The notes beneath the pieces are model-generated. The model was not told where the DNA came from, did no database searches, and worked only from the letters and a program-made list of their open reading frames with translations. Both the position numbers and the translations under genes were made by a program. Below are positions 40,901 through 50,497 of a stretch of 64,000 bases of DNA, one piece after another. The number at the start of each line of letters is the position of its first letter. The stretch's first letter is position 1. The DNA comes from Isoptericola sediminis (lineage in GTDB: Bacteria; Actinomycetota; Actinomycetes; Actinomycetales; Cellulomonadaceae): the NCBI RefSeq assembly GCF_013085345.1, contig NZ_JABFAJ010000024.1, positions 186,001-250,000 of the forward strand. Direction: 5' to 3'.

Positions 40901-42738
40901 TGGCCACCACCGAGACCGCCTACGGCGCCGCCGAGGCCATCCCCGGCCTGCAGCCGAGGCGACAGACGCTGGGTCGCACCGTGGTCAAGTGGATCACCTC
41001 CACCGACCACAAGACGATCGGCTACATGTACCTCATCACGTCGTTCTTCTGGTTCGCCGTGGGAGGCATCCTCGCGCTGCTCATCCGCGCCGAGCTCTTC
41101 GCGCCGGGCATCCAGCTCGTGCAGAGCAAGGAGCAGTACAACCAGCTCTTCACGATGCACGGCACGATCATGCTGCTGCTGTTCGCGACGCCGCTGTTCG
41201 CCGGCTTCGCCAACGTGATCATGCCGCTGCAGATCGGCTCGCCCGACGTCGCGTTCCCGCGGCTGAACATGCTGGCCTACTGGATGTTCCTGTTCGGCGG
41301 GCTCATCGCGGCCGGCGGCTTCTTCACGCCGCAGGGGGCCGCCTCGTTCGGCTGGTTCGCCTACGCGCCGCTGTCGAACACGACCTTCAGTCCAGGGCTC
41401 GGCGGTGACCTGTGGGTCTTCGGCCTCGCCCTCGGTGGTTTCGGCACCATCCTCGGTGCCGTCAACTTCATCACCACGATCATCTGCATGCGCGCCCCGG
41501 GCATGACGATGTTCCGGATGCCGATCTTCACCTGGAACACCCTGGTGACGAGCCTGCTGGTCCTCATGGCCTTCCCGCCGCTGGCCTCCGCGCTCTTCGC
41601 GCTCGGTGCCGACCGCCGGTTCGACGCCCAGGTGTTCAACCCGGACAACGGGGGAGCGGTGCTCTGGCAGCACCTCTTCTGGTTCTTCGGCCACCCCGAG
41701 GTGTACATCATCGCGCTGCCGTTCTTCGGCATCGTCTCCGAGATCTTCCCGGTGTTCAGCCGCAAGCCGATCTTCGGCTACAAGGGCCTGGTCTACGCGA
41801 CGATCGCGATCGCGGCCCTGTCGGTCACCGTGTGGGCCCACCACATGTACGTCACCGGTGCGGTGCTGCTCCCGTTCTTCGCGTTCATGACGATGCTCAT
41901 CGCCATCCCGACCGGTGTGAAGTTCTTCAACTGGATCGGCACCCTGTGGCGCGGCAAGCTCACCTTCGAGACGCCGATGCTCTGGTCGATCGGCTTTCTG
42001 GTGACCTTCCTCTTCGGCGGTCTGACCGGCATCATCCTGTCCAGCCCGGCGCTCGACTTCCACCTGTCGGACTCGTACTTCGTCGTCGCCCACTTCCACT
42101 ACGTCGTCTTCGGCACCGTGGTCTTCGCGATGTTCGCCGGCTTCTACTTCTGGTGGCCGAAGTTCACCGGGCGGATGCTCAACGAGCGCCTCGGCAAGAT
42201 CCACTTCTGGATCCTGTTCGTCGGCTTCCACATGACGTTCCTCGTCCAGCACTGGCTCGGCGTCGAGGGCATGCCCCGCCGCTACGCCGACTACCTGCCC
42301 GAGGAAGGCTTCACCTGGGAGAACCAGCTCTCGACGGTCGGGGCGTTCATCCTCGCCGCGTCCACGCTGCCGTTCCTGTGGAACGTGTACACGACCTGGC
42401 GCAACGCGCCGAAGGTCACCGTGGACGACCCGTGGGGCTACAGCCGCTCCCTCGAGTGGGCGACGTCCTGCCCGCCGCCGCGGCACAACTTCACCTCGCT
42501 GCCGCGGATCCGTTCCGAGTCGCCGGCGTTCGACCTCCACCACCCGGAGGTCGCCGCGATGGAGGACCCGCACCTGAACCAGGGCGCCCTGGACCAGGTC
42601 TACGGCGGCGCGGACCGGACCGGCCAGTACGAGATGGTCGAGGAGCTCAGCTGGAAGGACTACCCGGAGAAGCACCAGTCGAGCACCACCGTCGTCGACG
42701 CTGACCGCCCCGCCGAGGGCGAGGAGGACACCAAGTGA
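40900..42738 (+). CDS. ctaD: Cytochrome c oxidase subunit I
   Basis: A 612-residue haem-copper oxidase core with 12 expected helices. Haem and copper ligands are visible: [16 protein letters not shown] with the His-Tyr pair, W-A-H-H-M-Y-V, and V-V-A-H-F-H-Y-V-V with the two haem histidines. It reduces O2 to water and pumps protons (type A, aa3). In M. tuberculosis ctaD is unlinked from ctaC, whereas here it is the middle gene of a tight ctaC-ctaD-ctaF operon. The C-terminal tail of about 30 residues is hydrophilic. Confidence 0.97.
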   Translation: MATTETAYGAAEAIPGLQPRRQTLGRTVVKWITSTDHKTIGYMYLITSFFWFAVGGILALLIRAELFAPGIQLVQSKEQYNQLFTMHGTIMLLLFATPLFAGFANVIMPLQIGSPDVAFPRLNMLAYWMFLFGGLIAAGGFFTPQGAASFGWFAYAPLSNTTFSPGLGGDLWVFGLALGGFGTILGAVNFITTIICMRAPGMTMFRMPIFTWNTLVTSLLVLMAFPPLASALFALGADRRFDAQVFNPDNGGAVLWQHLFWFFGHPEVYIIALPFFGIVSEIFPVFSRKPIFGYKGLVYATIAIAALSVTVWAHHMYVTGAVLLPFFAFMTMLIAIPTGVKFFNWIGTLWRGKLTFETPMLWSIGFLVTFLFGGLTGIILSSPALDFHLSDSYFVVAHFHYVVFGTVVFAMFAGFYFWWPKFTGRMLNERLGKIHFWILFVGFHMTFLVQHWLGVEGMPRRYADYLPEEGFTWENQLSTVGAFILAASTLPFLWNVYTTWRNAPKVTVDDPWGYSRSLEWATSCPPPRHNFTSLPRIRSESPAFDLHHPEVAAMEDPHLNQGALDQVYGGADRTGQYEMVEELSWKDYPEKHQSSTTVVDADRPAEGEEDTK

Positions 42739-43136
42739 AGATCGAGATCCGCCTCTTCGTCTGGACGGCACCGTTCTTCGTGCTGGTCGGCGTGGTGTAC
42801 GGCCTCTGGAGCGGCTTCACCGAGCCGGTCGGGTACCTCGGTATCCCGCTCGTCGGTGCTCTCATGGCGATGATCGGTGCCTACCTGGTCGTCCAGGCCA
42901 AGCACACCGACCCGCGTCCGGAGGACGACGAGAACGGCGAGATCGAGCAGGGCGCCGGCGACCAGGGCGTCTACGCCCCGTGGTCCTGGTGGCCCCTGGT
43001 GCTCGGCATCGCCGCCGCCGTCAGCTTCTTGAGCCTGGCCGTGGGCTGGTGGGTGCTCTACATCGGCGCGATCATCGGGATCGTCGGCCTGGTCGGCTGG
43101 GTCTTCGAGTTCAGCCGGGGCCAGCACGCCCACTGA
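42735..43136 (+). CDS. ctaF: Cytochrome c oxidase subunit IV (actinobacterial type)
   Basis: A 133-residue membrane protein with four helices in pairs (about 9-28, 33-52, 84-102, 106-124) joined by an acidic loop ([11 protein letters not shown]). It begins [15 protein letters not shown], as expected for the actinobacterial CtaF subunit. It stabilises the aa3 oxidase. The GTG start overlaps the ctaD stop (GTGA). Confidence 0.92.
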   Translation: MKIEIRLFVWTAPFFVLVGVVYGLWSGFTEPVGYLGIPLVGALMAMIGAYLVVQAKHTDPRPEDDENGEIEQGAGDQGVYAPWSWWPLVLGIAAAVSFLSLAVGWWVLYIGAIIGIVGLVGWVFEFSRGQHAH

Positions 43137-43153
43137 TCGTCAGCATCTCCCGA

Positions 43154-43187
43154 GAGGCGCTCCGCACCGTCCGGTGCGGGGCGCCTC
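43154..43187 (+). terminator. Terminator after ctaCDF
   Basis: A 15-bp stem with one G-T wobble (43154-43168 with 43173-43187) and 4-nt loop, followed by CTTGTCGTCT. It lies 17 nt after the ctaF stop. Confidence 0.8.
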
Positions 43188-43231
43188 TTGTCGTCTCCCG
43201 GCTCCGCCCTGGCCCGAGGCCCCTCCACGCC

Positions 43232-43360
43232 AGTCAGGCCGCCCTGCGCCGACTCAGGACCTCTCCGGCCTCCCCGACCGACTCAGGACCTCTCGGGCCG
43301 GGTCAGGGCTTTTCTCGCCGAGTCAGGACGCCTCACGCCCGGTCAGGACTGCGGGGAGCG
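43232..43360. repeat. 20-bp periodic repeat array, forward orientation
   Basis: TCAGG begins at 43234, 43254, 43283, 43303, 43323 and 43343, giving steps of 20, 29, 20, 20 and 20 bp. The unit is roughly RSTCAGGACCTCTCGGGCCG, degenerate after the first ten bases. A 20-bp period is not a multiple of three, so this is not a coding repeat. It lies in the 579-bp gap between ctaF and sodA. Confidence 0.7.
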
Positions 43361-43480
43361 AGTGCAGCCGGCCCATCTCGCCATGACGCGCCCGGAGCCC
43401 GTCGTTCGGATGGGACCAGGGGAGAGAGGTCGTCCACGACCAGGCGTGCCGGCCCGTCGGAGGGCCTCGATCGGCCCTGT
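43361..43480. other. Spacer between the two repeat arrays
   Basis: About 120 bp without a supported gene, promoter or hairpin. The stretch from 43471 resembles a worn copy of the reverse-array unit. Confidence 0.4.
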
Positions 43481-43540
43481 GCCGCCCTGACCCGCCGCAG
43501 GCCGCCCTGACCCGCGCAGCACCGCCCTGACCCGCGCAGA
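43481..43540. repeat. 20-bp periodic repeat array, reverse orientation
   Basis: Three adjacent 20-bp units begin at 43481, 43501 and 43521, each starting with [GA]CCGCCCTGACCCGC. On the other strand they read GCGGGTCAGGGCGG, which shares the TCAGG core with the forward array. The two arrays therefore face each other. Confidence 0.75.
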
Positions 43541-43639
43541 GGGCGCAGGGTGGATTCCCCGTGCTGCCCAGGCCGAGCGGCCCGGAGAAGGGCGCAGACG
43601 CGTTCTCGGGGGCAGTTCGAAGGTCGTGGGAACACGCGA

Positions 43640-43673
43640 GAGGGCCCCGCACGCAACGGCGTGCGGGGCCCTC
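43640..43673. terminator. Terminator downstream of sodA
   Basis: A perfect 15-bp stem (43640-43654 with 43659-43673) and an AACG loop lie 43 nt after the sodA stop. Confidence 0.85.
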
Positions 43674-43715
43674 CGTCGGCCGCCGTCGTGACGGTGGCCG
43701 CAGGCTTGGACGAGC

Positions 43716-44339
43716 TCAGGCGGTGAGGAGCCCGTTCGTGGCGGTGCGGGCGCGCTCGAGGCGGGCGGCCACGTCCTGCCAGTTGGCCAGGTTCCAGAAC
43801 GCCTTGACGTAGTCGGCCTTGACGTTCAGGTAGTCCAGGTAGAAGGCGTGCTCCCACATGTCGAGCATCAGCAGCGGGGTGATGCCGACCGGGACGTTGG
43901 CCTGCTGGTCGAACAGCTGGAAGATCAGCATCTTCTGGCCGATGGAGTCCCAGCCGAGCACGGCCCAGCCGGAGCCCTGGATACCGGTCGCGGTCGCGGC
44001 GAAGTGCGCCTGGAACGCGGAGAAGGAGCCGAACTGGTCCTTGATGGCCTCCGCCAGCTCACCCTCGGGCTCGCCACCGCCCTCGGGGGACAGGTTGTGC
44101 CAGAAGATCGTGTGGTTGGTGTGCCCGCCGAGGTTGAACGCGAGGTTCTTCTCGTGCAGGTTCACTGCCGCGAGGTCGCCCGACTCGCGCGCCTCGGCCA
44201 GCTTGTCCAGCGCGGTGTTCGCGCCGGAGACGTAGGTCGCATGGTGCTTGTCGTGGTGCAGCTCCATGATCTTGCCGCTGATGTGCGGCTCGAGCGCGCT
44301 GTAGTCGTAGGGCAGGTCAGGCAGCGTGTAGACGGCCAT
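43716..44339 (-). CDS. sodA: Superoxide dismutase (Fe/Mn family)
   Basis: A 207-residue Fe/Mn SOD. Metal ligands are visible in H-H-D-K-H-H (first His), F-N-L-G-G-H-T-N-H (second), and L-D-M-W-E-H-A (Asp and His). G-G-H-T-N-H and the G-I-Q-G-S-G-W-A segment suit the Mn/cambialistic group, but the metal cannot be fixed. No signal peptide. ATG 44339 has GGAGGTACC upstream; an in-frame start 33 nt earlier is less likely. It lies between the two halves of the respiratory cluster, a main source of superoxide. Confidence 0.95.
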   Translation of the reverse strand: MAVYTLPDLPYDYSALEPHISGKIMELHHDKHHATYVSGANTALDKLAEARESGDLAAVNLHEKNLAFNLGGHTNHTIFWHNLSPEGGGEPEGELAEAIKDQFGSFSAFQAHFAATATGIQGSGWAVLGWDSIGQKMLIFQLFDQQANVPVGITPLLMLDMWEHAFYLDYLNVKADYVKAFWNLANWQDVAARLERARTATNGLLTA

Positions 44340-44445
44340 GCTGGGTACCTCCGGTGTCAGGCCGCACGACACCCGGTGGGCGTGCGCGGCGTGTTCTCGT
44401 CGTCCCGGTGGGTCGGCCGTGCCGACCCCCGGTGCAGGATAGACA

Positions 44446-44495
44446 GAGACCCGCGCGCCCTGCCCGCCGGAGCGGGCGATGGGTGCGCGGGTCTC
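44446..44495. terminator. Terminator downstream of qcrB
   Basis: An 11-bp perfect outer stem (44446-44456 with 44485-44495) encloses a further GC-rich hairpin. It lies 21 nt after the qcrB stop and 107 bp upstream of the sodA start. Confidence 0.7.
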
Positions 44496-44516
44496 GGTCG
44501 CGACCTGGCAGGAGTC

Positions 44517-46223
44517 TCAGCGCTCCCGCTCGACGCTCTCCGCCCCCGTGGTGACCTCGGGGGACTTCCTCTCGGCAGCGATCTCGTCGTGCTCGCCGTG
44601 CGAGTGCGCGGCGGCGAGCTCGGCCGGGGTCACCGGCTCGACGCGGTCCTCGTAGAAGAACCGGGACAGACGCTGCCAGCGCTTGTCCTTCTGGTAGCCC
44701 TTGCGCTTGACGCCGCGGGCGTCGGTCGCGGGCTCGATCTCCAGCGGTTTGTGCGCCGTGTAGTTGACGCGCAGCCAGCGCTCCTGCTCGTCCAGCGGGC
44801 GGTGGACCTCGATGTACTCGCCGTTGGCGAACCGCACGATCCGACCGGTCTCGTGACCGTGGAGCACGAGCTCGCGGTCCTTGCGCTGCAGGCCGAGGCA
44901 GATGCGCTTGGTGATCAAGAACGCGAGGACCGGACCGACGAAGAACAGGATGCGGAACGCCCAGGTGATCTGGTTGATCGACATCCCGAAGTGCGTCGCG
45001 ATGAGGTCGTTCGATCCTGCGAGCGCCAGGATGATGAACGCGGTCAGGAACCCGACGCCCAGCCCGGTGCGGACCGGGACGTTGCGCGGACGGTCCAGCA
45101 CGTGGTGCTCGCGCTTGTCACCGGTGACCTTGGCCTCGACGAACGGGTACGCGAACAGGAACAGGAACAGCAGGGTGGGGATGACCACGGCAGGGATCAG
45201 CACGTTGAGCGACAACGTGTAGCCGAAGATGACCCACTCCATGCCGGCACCCGGCATCAGACGTAGCGATCCCTCGAGGAACAGCATGTACCAGTCGGGC
45301 TGCGCGCCGGCGCCGACGGGGGAGGGGTCGTACGGTCCGTAGTTCCAGACGTTGTTGATGCTCATCGTGGCACCCATCAGGGCGAGGATGCCGAAGACGA
45401 TGAAGAAGTTGCCGCCCATCTTGGCGATGTACACCGGGAACAGCGGGTAGCCGACGACGTTCTTGTCGGTGCGGCCGCCGCCCGGGTACTGCGTGTGCTT
45501 GTGCAGCACCATGAGGAACAGGTGCACGCCGATGAGGGCGAGGATCAGGGCCGGCACCAGCAGGATGTGCACGGTGAACAGCCGCGGGATGATCTGGTCG
45601 CCCGGGAACTCCCCGCCGAAGACGAAGTACGACATGTACGAGCCGATCACCGGGATCGACTTGATGACGCCGTCGGTGATGCGCAGGCCGTTGCCGGAGA
45701 GCACGTCGTCCGGCAGCGAGTAGCCGGAGAACCCGGCGGCCAGGCCCAGGATGAGCAGCACGGTGCCGACGAGCCAGTTGATCTCACGCGGCTTGCGGAA
45801 CGCGCCGGTGAAGAACACGCGCATCATGTGCACGACGATCGCGGCCATGAAGATCAGCGCTGCCCAGTGGTGGATCTGCCGCATGAGCAGACCGCCGCGG
45901 ACCTCGAAGGAGAGGTCCAGCGTCGAGGCGAACGCCACCGACATCAGCTGGCCCTGCATCGTCTCCGGCCCGGCGCCGTGGTACTCCTCGAGCGCCATCG
46001 AGGGGTCGAAGAACATCGTCAGGAACACGCCCGTCAGCAGCAGCACGACGAACGAGAAGAGGGCGATCTCGCCCAGCATGAACGACCAGTGGTCCGGGAA
46101 GACCTTGCGCGCGAACTCCTTGACGGCGCCACCGACGCTGGTGCGCTGGTCGAGGTAGTCCGCGGCCTTGCCGGCCGGGGTGGTCGGAGCGCCGCTGTTG
46201 GACGCGGTGGTGTCGGTGCTCAC
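44517..46223 (-). CDS. qcrB: Cytochrome bc1 complex, cytochrome b subunit
   Basis: A 568-residue actinobacterial QcrB with eight expected helices. The haem-bearing helices contain R-Q-I-H-H-W-A-A-L and H-M-M-R-V-F-F, then T-V-H-I-L-L-V-P and G-V-H-L-F-L-M. The quinol-site motif is P-D-W-Y (PEWY in many others). The C-terminal extension of about 100 residues is typical of the group and helps bind the aa3 oxidase. It starts in a 4-nt overlap with qcrA. This subunit is the target of QcrB inhibitors in mycobacteria. Confidence 0.96.
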   Translation of the reverse strand: MSTDTTASNSGAPTTPAGKAADYLDQRTSVGGAVKEFARKVFPDHWSFMLGEIALFSFVVLLLTGVFLTMFFDPSMALEEYHGAGPETMQGQLMSVAFASTLDLSFEVRGGLLMRQIHHWAALIFMAAIVVHMMRVFFTGAFRKPREINWLVGTVLLILGLAAGFSGYSLPDDVLSGNGLRITDGVIKSIPVIGSYMSYFVFGGEFPGDQIIPRLFTVHILLVPALILALIGVHLFLMVLHKHTQYPGGGRTDKNVVGYPLFPVYIAKMGGNFFIVFGILALMGATMSINNVWNYGPYDPSPVGAGAQPDWYMLFLEGSLRLMPGAGMEWVIFGYTLSLNVLIPAVVIPTLLFLFLFAYPFVEAKVTGDKREHHVLDRPRNVPVRTGLGVGFLTAFIILALAGSNDLIATHFGMSINQITWAFRILFFVGPVLAFLITKRICLGLQRKDRELVLHGHETGRIVRFANGEYIEVHRPLDEQERWLRVNYTAHKPLEIEPATDARGVKRKGYQKDKRWQRLSRFFYEDRVEPVTPAELAAAHSHGEHDEIAAERKSPEVTTGAESVERER

Positions 46224-47269
46224 TTCAGTCGCTCCCAGAAACTCGGTCCGACGGGCTCGGCGAAGTCGTCCTGCGCGATGAGGTAGCCCTCGTCGTCGAC
46301 CGTGATCGGCAGCTGGGGCAGCGGCCGGTTCGCCGGTCCGAAGACGACCTTCGCGCCATCGGCCATGTCAAATGTCGACTGGTGGCACGGGCAGAGCAGG
46401 TGATGAGTCTGCTGCTCGTACAGCGCCACCGGGCATCCGACGTGGGTACAGATCTTCGAGTATGCCACGATCCCGTCGTACGACCAGGTCTCCCCCTCGG
46501 GCGACTGGTCGGAGCGCAGGTCCTCCGGGTTGAGCCGGACGAGCAGGACGACGGCCTTGGCCTTCTCGGTGATCCATTCGTGCGACTCCATGTACTCCTG
46601 AGGGACCTCAGGGATGACGTGGGCCGCGGAACCGACGGTGAGGTCGGCAGCTCGGATGGGGCGTCCCGTGGGGTCGTAGGCGAGGCGCGTGCCCCGCTCC
46701 CACAGGGTGTGCCGGAACTTGGAGATGTTCCAGTCGCCGCCGACGCTGGAGATCAGCGGGACGGCGAAGGTCAGGGGGAACAGGGCGAGCGCGGAGACCG
46801 CGGCACCCTTGAGCACGCCGCGGCGGGCGATCCCGGAGTCCTCGACGCCGTCCGTGAGGTGCTGGACGGCGACCTCGCGCACCTCGGGCGACGAGGCGAG
46901 CTCGTGCCGCTCGTCGACGTGCTCGTGGTCGCTCATGAGCGACTTGGACCAGTGGATCGCCGCGATGCCGATTCCCAGCAGGGAGATCGCCATGGTGACG
47001 CCCAGCGCGATCGTCGACAGGCGCACGCCCTCGGTGGTGCCGTCGGGACGGACCGCGAAGTAGGCCACGATGCTGCCGATGGCGCCGAGGCACGAGATGG
47101 CGAACAGCAGCACCACGAGGCGCTCGTTGCGCCGGCGCGCCGCCGGGTCGGTGTCGGTCAGCCGCAGCTTGTGGGCGGGGACGCCGGGGTCGGTGAAACG
47201 CTCCGGGTCCTGGGCGCCCGACGTCGTGGTGACGTCGCGGCCGGGGGTGGGGTTCTGGTTCTCGCTCAC
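46220..47269 (-). CDS. qcrA: Cytochrome bc1 complex, Rieske iron-sulfur subunit
   Basis: A 349-residue Rieske protein with the three-helix N-terminal region peculiar to actinobacteria (about 50-70, 85-110 and 165-190). The third helix is preceded by R-R-G-V-L-K-G-A-A, a twin-arginine-like signal. The [2Fe-2S] ligands are in C-T-H-V-G-C and C-P-C-H-Q-S. It transfers electrons from quinol to cytochrome c. GTG 47269 overlaps the qcrC stop (GTGA) and its stop overlaps the qcrB ATG. Confidence 0.96.
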   Translation of the reverse strand: MSENQNPTPGRDVTTTSGAQDPERFTDPGVPAHKLRLTDTDPAARRRNERLVVLLFAISCLGAIGSIVAYFAVRPDGTTEGVRLSTIALGVTMAISLLGIGIAAIHWSKSLMSDHEHVDERHELASSPEVREVAVQHLTDGVEDSGIARRGVLKGAAVSALALFPLTFAVPLISSVGGDWNISKFRHTLWERGTRLAYDPTGRPIRAADLTVGSAAHVIPEVPQEYMESHEWITEKAKAVVLLVRLNPEDLRSDQSPEGETWSYDGIVAYSKICTHVGCPVALYEQQTHHLLCPCHQSTFDMADGAKVVFGPANRPLPQLPITVDDEGYLIAQDDFAEPVGPSFWERLK

Positions 47270-48048
47270 GAGGACTTCGCTCCGATCCACACAGCGGCAC
47301 CGATCATCAGCCCGAGGCCGACGACCCATGCCCACACGCCTTCACTCACGGGGCCGAGCGACCCGAGGGTCAGCCCGCCGGCCGACCCGTCGCGCTGCTC
47401 GAGCAGGTACGCGATGATGTCCCGCTTCTCGTCGGGCGTGATGTTGGCGTCGTTGAAGACCGGCATCGACTGCGGGCCGGTCAGCATGGCCTGATAGATG
47501 TTCCGCTCCGAGACCTCGTAGAGCGGCGGGGCCCACTTGCCCTCGGACAGCGCGCCGCCGGCGCCGACGGCGTTGTGGCACATCGCGCAGTTGGTGCGGA
47601 ACAGCAGGGCGCCGTTGGAGGCGTCACCCTCGGCCCCGTCGACCTGCTCGTCGGTCGGGATCGCGGGACCCGCGCCCAGCGAGGCGACGTAGGCGGCGAG
47701 CTGCGCGGTCTGCTCCTCGGTCATCTGCGGGGGCTTCTGCGGAGCCTGGGGACCGTTCGCCTGCATCGGCATCCGGCCTGTCGAGACCTGGAAGTCCACG
47801 GACGCCGCGCCCACGCCGACCAGGGACGGGGCCTGGGAGGTGCCCTCGGCGTTCGGGCCGTGGCAGGTGGCGCAGTTGGCCTGGAAGAGGCGGTCGCCCT
47901 CTTCGACGTCGTTCGCTGTGCTGGCGGTGTCGGCCGTGGCAGGGCTCGGCGCCAGGACGGCGTACACGCCGCCCGTGAGCAGCAGCGCCAGCAGCATCAG
48001 CACGACCGGGGCGGCCCGGTGGTGCCGGCGGGCGGCGAGTGCCTTCAC
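47266..48048 (-). CDS. qcrC: Cytochrome bc1 complex, dihaem cytochrome c subunit
   Basis: A 260-residue dihaem cytochrome. A signal-anchor helix (about 12-35) is followed by two c-type domains, each with a CxxCH site (C-A-T-C-H near 60 and C-A-M-C-H near 157), and Met ligands in G-R-M-P-M and Q-S-M-P-V. A C-terminal transmembrane helix anchors it (about 232-252). It passes electrons straight to CtaC, so no soluble cytochrome c is needed. GTG 48048 has GAGGAC upstream. Confidence 0.95.
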   Translation of the reverse strand: MKALAARRHHRAAPVVLMLLALLLTGGVYAVLAPSPATADTASTANDVEEGDRLFQANCATCHGPNAEGTSQAPSLVGVGAASVDFQVSTGRMPMQANGPQAPQKPPQMTEEQTAQLAAYVASLGAGPAIPTDEQVDGAEGDASNGALLFRTNCAMCHNAVGAGGALSEGKWAPPLYEVSERNIYQAMLTGPQSMPVFNDANITPDEKRDIIAYLLEQRDGSAGGLTLGSLGPVSEGVWAWVVGLGLMIGAAVWIGAKSS

Positions 48049-48088
48049 GTAAATGTCCTCGTCTCGAAGGTGGATGGTTCGGGGGCGT

Positions 48089-48112
48089 CGGCCCGGCGAC
48101 GGCGCCGGGCCG
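48089..48112. terminator. Hairpin between ctaE and qcrC
   Basis: A 10-bp perfect stem (48089-48098 with 48103-48112) and 4-nt loop sit just after the ctaE stop and 40 nt before qcrC. It may attenuate read-through or protect the ctaE mRNA end, setting unequal amounts of the two products. Confidence 0.5.
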
Positions 48113-48118
48113 GAGGGA

Positions 48119-48772
48119 TCACTTCAGGACGTAGATCACCAGGAACAGGGCGATCCACACGACGTCGACGAAGTGCCAGTAGTAGGAGACCACGAGGCCC
48201 GTGGTCACCTCGTGGTGGGTGAACCGCTTGGCGCGGAAGGACCGGCCGAGCAGGAAGAGGAAGGCGATGAGGCCGCCGATCACGTGCAGGCCGTGGAACC
48301 CGGTGGCCAGGTAGAACACGGAGCCGTAGGCGCTGGAGGAGATCGTCAGGCCGTGCTCGACCAGCTCGGCGTACTCGAAGATCTGGCCGGCGATGAAGAA
48401 GGAGCCCATGAGGTAGGTCAGGGTCATCCACTCGTTCATGCCCCACTTGCCCACCTGGAGCAGCGAGCCGGTGCGCACGGGCTGGAAGCGCTCGGCGGCC
48501 CAGACACCCAGCTGGCAGGTGACCGAGGACAGCACCAGGACGGTCGTGTTGATCAGCGGGAAGGTGAAGCTGACCATGTCGGCCTGCGCGGCCCACTCCT
48601 CCTCGGGCAACACGGATCGCACCGTGAAGTACATCGCGAAGAGGCCCGCGAAGAACATGAGCTCGCTGGCGAGCCACACGATCGTCCCGACCGAGACGGT
48701 GTTCGGTCGGTTCACGGTCACGTGCTGATGGGCGTGGGGGGCAGCAGCCGTTGCGGTCGACACGCGATCCAT
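48119..48772 (-). CDS. ctaE: Cytochrome c oxidase subunit III
   Basis: A 217-residue subunit III with five helices after a short N-terminus. Family signatures: [30 protein letters not shown] and [10 protein letters not shown]. Start is ATG 48772; GTG 48763, 6-7 nt after a CATAAT hexamer, is a real alternative and would be leaderless. It heads ctaE-qcrCAB as in mycobacteria. Confidence 0.93.
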   Translation of the reverse strand: MDRVSTATAAAPHAHQHVTVNRPNTVSVGTIVWLASELMFFAGLFAMYFTVRSVLPEEEWAAQADMVSFTFPLINTTVLVLSSVTCQLGVWAAERFQPVRTGSLLQVGKWGMNEWMTLTYLMGSFFIAGQIFEYAELVEHGLTISSSAYGSVFYLATGFHGLHVIGGLIAFLFLLGRSFRAKRFTHHEVTTGLVVSYYWHFVDVVWIALFLVIYVLK

Positions 48773-48975
48773 TATGGCCGACGTGCGGGAGGTTCGAGGA
48801 CCATCACGACGGTTTCGGTGGAGACGACCACCACGAAATCTGCAGAAACGGGCGGCCAAGGGCCCAGATCGTGACGGATGGCAGGACAGTGCCACGAAAA
48901 GACCACGACATCGTGCTGACCGAGGTGACGGACCTGTGCCACGATGCCACCAAACGACTGCGAAAGGGATGCTCG

Positions 48976-49365
48976 ATGACGAACGGCCCCCGGGTGCTGC
49001 TGTACAGCGACGACCGCACGGTGCGCGAGCAGGTGCGCCTCGCCGTCGGACCTCGTCTGGGGGCCGACGCGCCGCCGATCGAGTGGACCGAGACCGCCAC
49101 CGCCCCGGCCGTGACCTCCGCCGTCACCTCCGGACGGTTCGACCTGCTGGTGCTGGACGGCGAGGCCGACAAGGCCGGCGGGATGGGGCTGTGCCGACAG
49201 CTCAAGAACGAGGTCTACGACTGCCCGCCCGTCGTGGTGCTGACCGGCCGGCCCGACGACGCCTGGCTGGCATCATGGTCGCTCGCGGACGCCGTCGTGC
49301 CGCGCCCGCTCGAGCCCTTCGCGGTGCAGCGCACCGTCGCCGACGCGTTGGCCCGGGCGGCCTGA
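48976..49365 (+). CDS. Stand-alone receiver-domain protein
   Basis: A 129-residue protein with response-regulator receiver layout and no output domain. The acidic pair is in L-L-Y-S-D-D-R, the phosphoacceptor Asp in L-L-V-L-D-G-E, and the Thr in V-L-T-G-R. The usual Lys before the cis-Pro is Arg (V-P-R-P-L-E-P), so phosphorylation chemistry may be changed. No histidine kinase gene is nearby. AAAGGG precedes ATG 48976. It lies between the respiratory cluster and trpD. Confidence 0.75.
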   Translation: MTNGPRVLLYSDDRTVREQVRLAVGPRLGADAPPIEWTETATAPAVTSAVTSGRFDLLVLDGEADKAGGMGLCRQLKNEVYDCPPVVVLTGRPDDAWLASWSLADAVVPRPLEPFAVQRTVADALARAA

Positions 49366-49402
49366 CCTTCTCGTTCGACCGCGTACCCCGGAGAGGACCG
49401 CC

Positions 49403-50467
49403 GTGCCCACCAGCGACCCCACCGTCCCCACCTGGCCCGGCGTGCTCTCCGCACTCGTCGCGGGCCACGACCTCAGCGCCGAGGAGACCTCCTGGGCGAT
49501 GGACGAGGTCATGTCGGGCGAGGTGCCGCCGGCCCGCCTGGCCGGTTTCCTGGTGGGCCTGCGGGCCAAGGGGGAGACGGCGGCCGAGCTCACCGGGCTC
49601 GCCGACGCGATGCTCGCGCACGCCACGCGCATCGAGGTCCCGGGCCCGTCGGTCGACCTCGTGGGCACGGGCGGGGACCGGCACCACACCGTCAACATCT
49701 CCACGATGGCCGCCGTCGTCGTGGCCGGGACCGGCACGCGCGTGGTCAAGCACGGCAACCGCGCCGCCTCCTCCTCGTCCGGGTCGGCCGACGTCCTCGA
49801 GGCGCTCGGCGTGCGGCTCGACCAGCCGGCCGAGCGGGTCGCCGAAATCGCGCTCGAGGTCGGCATCACCTTCTGCTTCGCCGGGATGTTCCACCCGTCC
49901 ATGCGTCACGCCGGGACGGCGCGGCGCGACCTGGGGATCGCGACGGCGTTCAACTTCCTCGGGCCGCTGACCAACCCCGCCCAGCCCGCCGCCACGGCCG
50001 TGGGCTGCGCGGACGCGCGGATGGCCCCGCTGATGGCCGGCGTGCTCGCCGCCCGGGGCACGCGTGCCCTGGTGTTCCGCGGCGACGACGGCCTCGACGA
50101 GCTCGCCGCCACCGGCGGCGCGGACGTGTGGGAGGTGCACGACGGTGCCGTGGTCGAGCAGCGTCTCGACGCCGCCGCGGACCTGGGCCTGCGCCGCATC
50201 GCGATCGAGGACCTGAGGGGCGGCGACGCCGCGCACAACGCCGAGGTGGCGCGAGCGGTGTTCTCCGGTGCCGACCGCGGCCCCGTGCGCGAGACGGTCC
50301 TGCTCAACGCCGCCGCGGCGCTCGTCGCGGACGGGTCGCTGCCCGGCACCGCCGAGGGCTCCCTCGTCGAGCGCCTCGCCGCGGGCACCGCGCACGCCGC
50401 GCGCAGCGTCGACGAGGGCGGCGCCGCCGACGTGCTGGCGCGGTGGGTCGAGGCCACGCAGCACTGA
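49403..50467 (+). CDS. trpD: Anthranilate phosphoribosyltransferase
   Basis: A 354-residue TrpD. The PRPP-binding G-T-G-G-D lies near residue 88 ([14 protein letters not shown]), followed by [15 protein letters not shown] and the C-terminal [11 protein letters not shown]. It transfers a phosphoribosyl group to anthranilate in tryptophan synthesis. The other trp genes are not here, as in mycobacteria. It lies 37 nt after the receiver gene and could share its transcript. Confidence 0.95.
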   Translation: MPTSDPTVPTWPGVLSALVAGHDLSAEETSWAMDEVMSGEVPPARLAGFLVGLRAKGETAAELTGLADAMLAHATRIEVPGPSVDLVGTGGDRHHTVNISTMAAVVVAGTGTRVVKHGNRAASSSSGSADVLEALGVRLDQPAERVAEIALEVGITFCFAGMFHPSMRHAGTARRDLGIATAFNFLGPLTNPAQPAATAVGCADARMAPLMAGVLAARGTRALVFRGDDGLDELAATGGADVWEVHDGAVVEQRLDAAADLGLRRIAIEDLRGGDAAHNAEVARAVFSGADRGPVRETVLLNAAAALVADGSLPGTAEGSLVERLAAGTAHAARSVDEGGAADVLARWVEATQH

Positions 50468-50497
50468 GGACCCGGGACCCGCGGGGGCCCGCGCCGG

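Noticed and set aside
43174-43510. Short open frames in the ctaF-sodA gap
   Set aside because: They run through terminators and 20-bp repeats, have no ribosome binding site or -10, and their composition is what random 73% GC DNA gives.
43232-43540. CRISPR-like array
   Set aside because: Units are adjacent 20-bp repeats with no unique spacers, are degenerate, and no cas genes are nearby.
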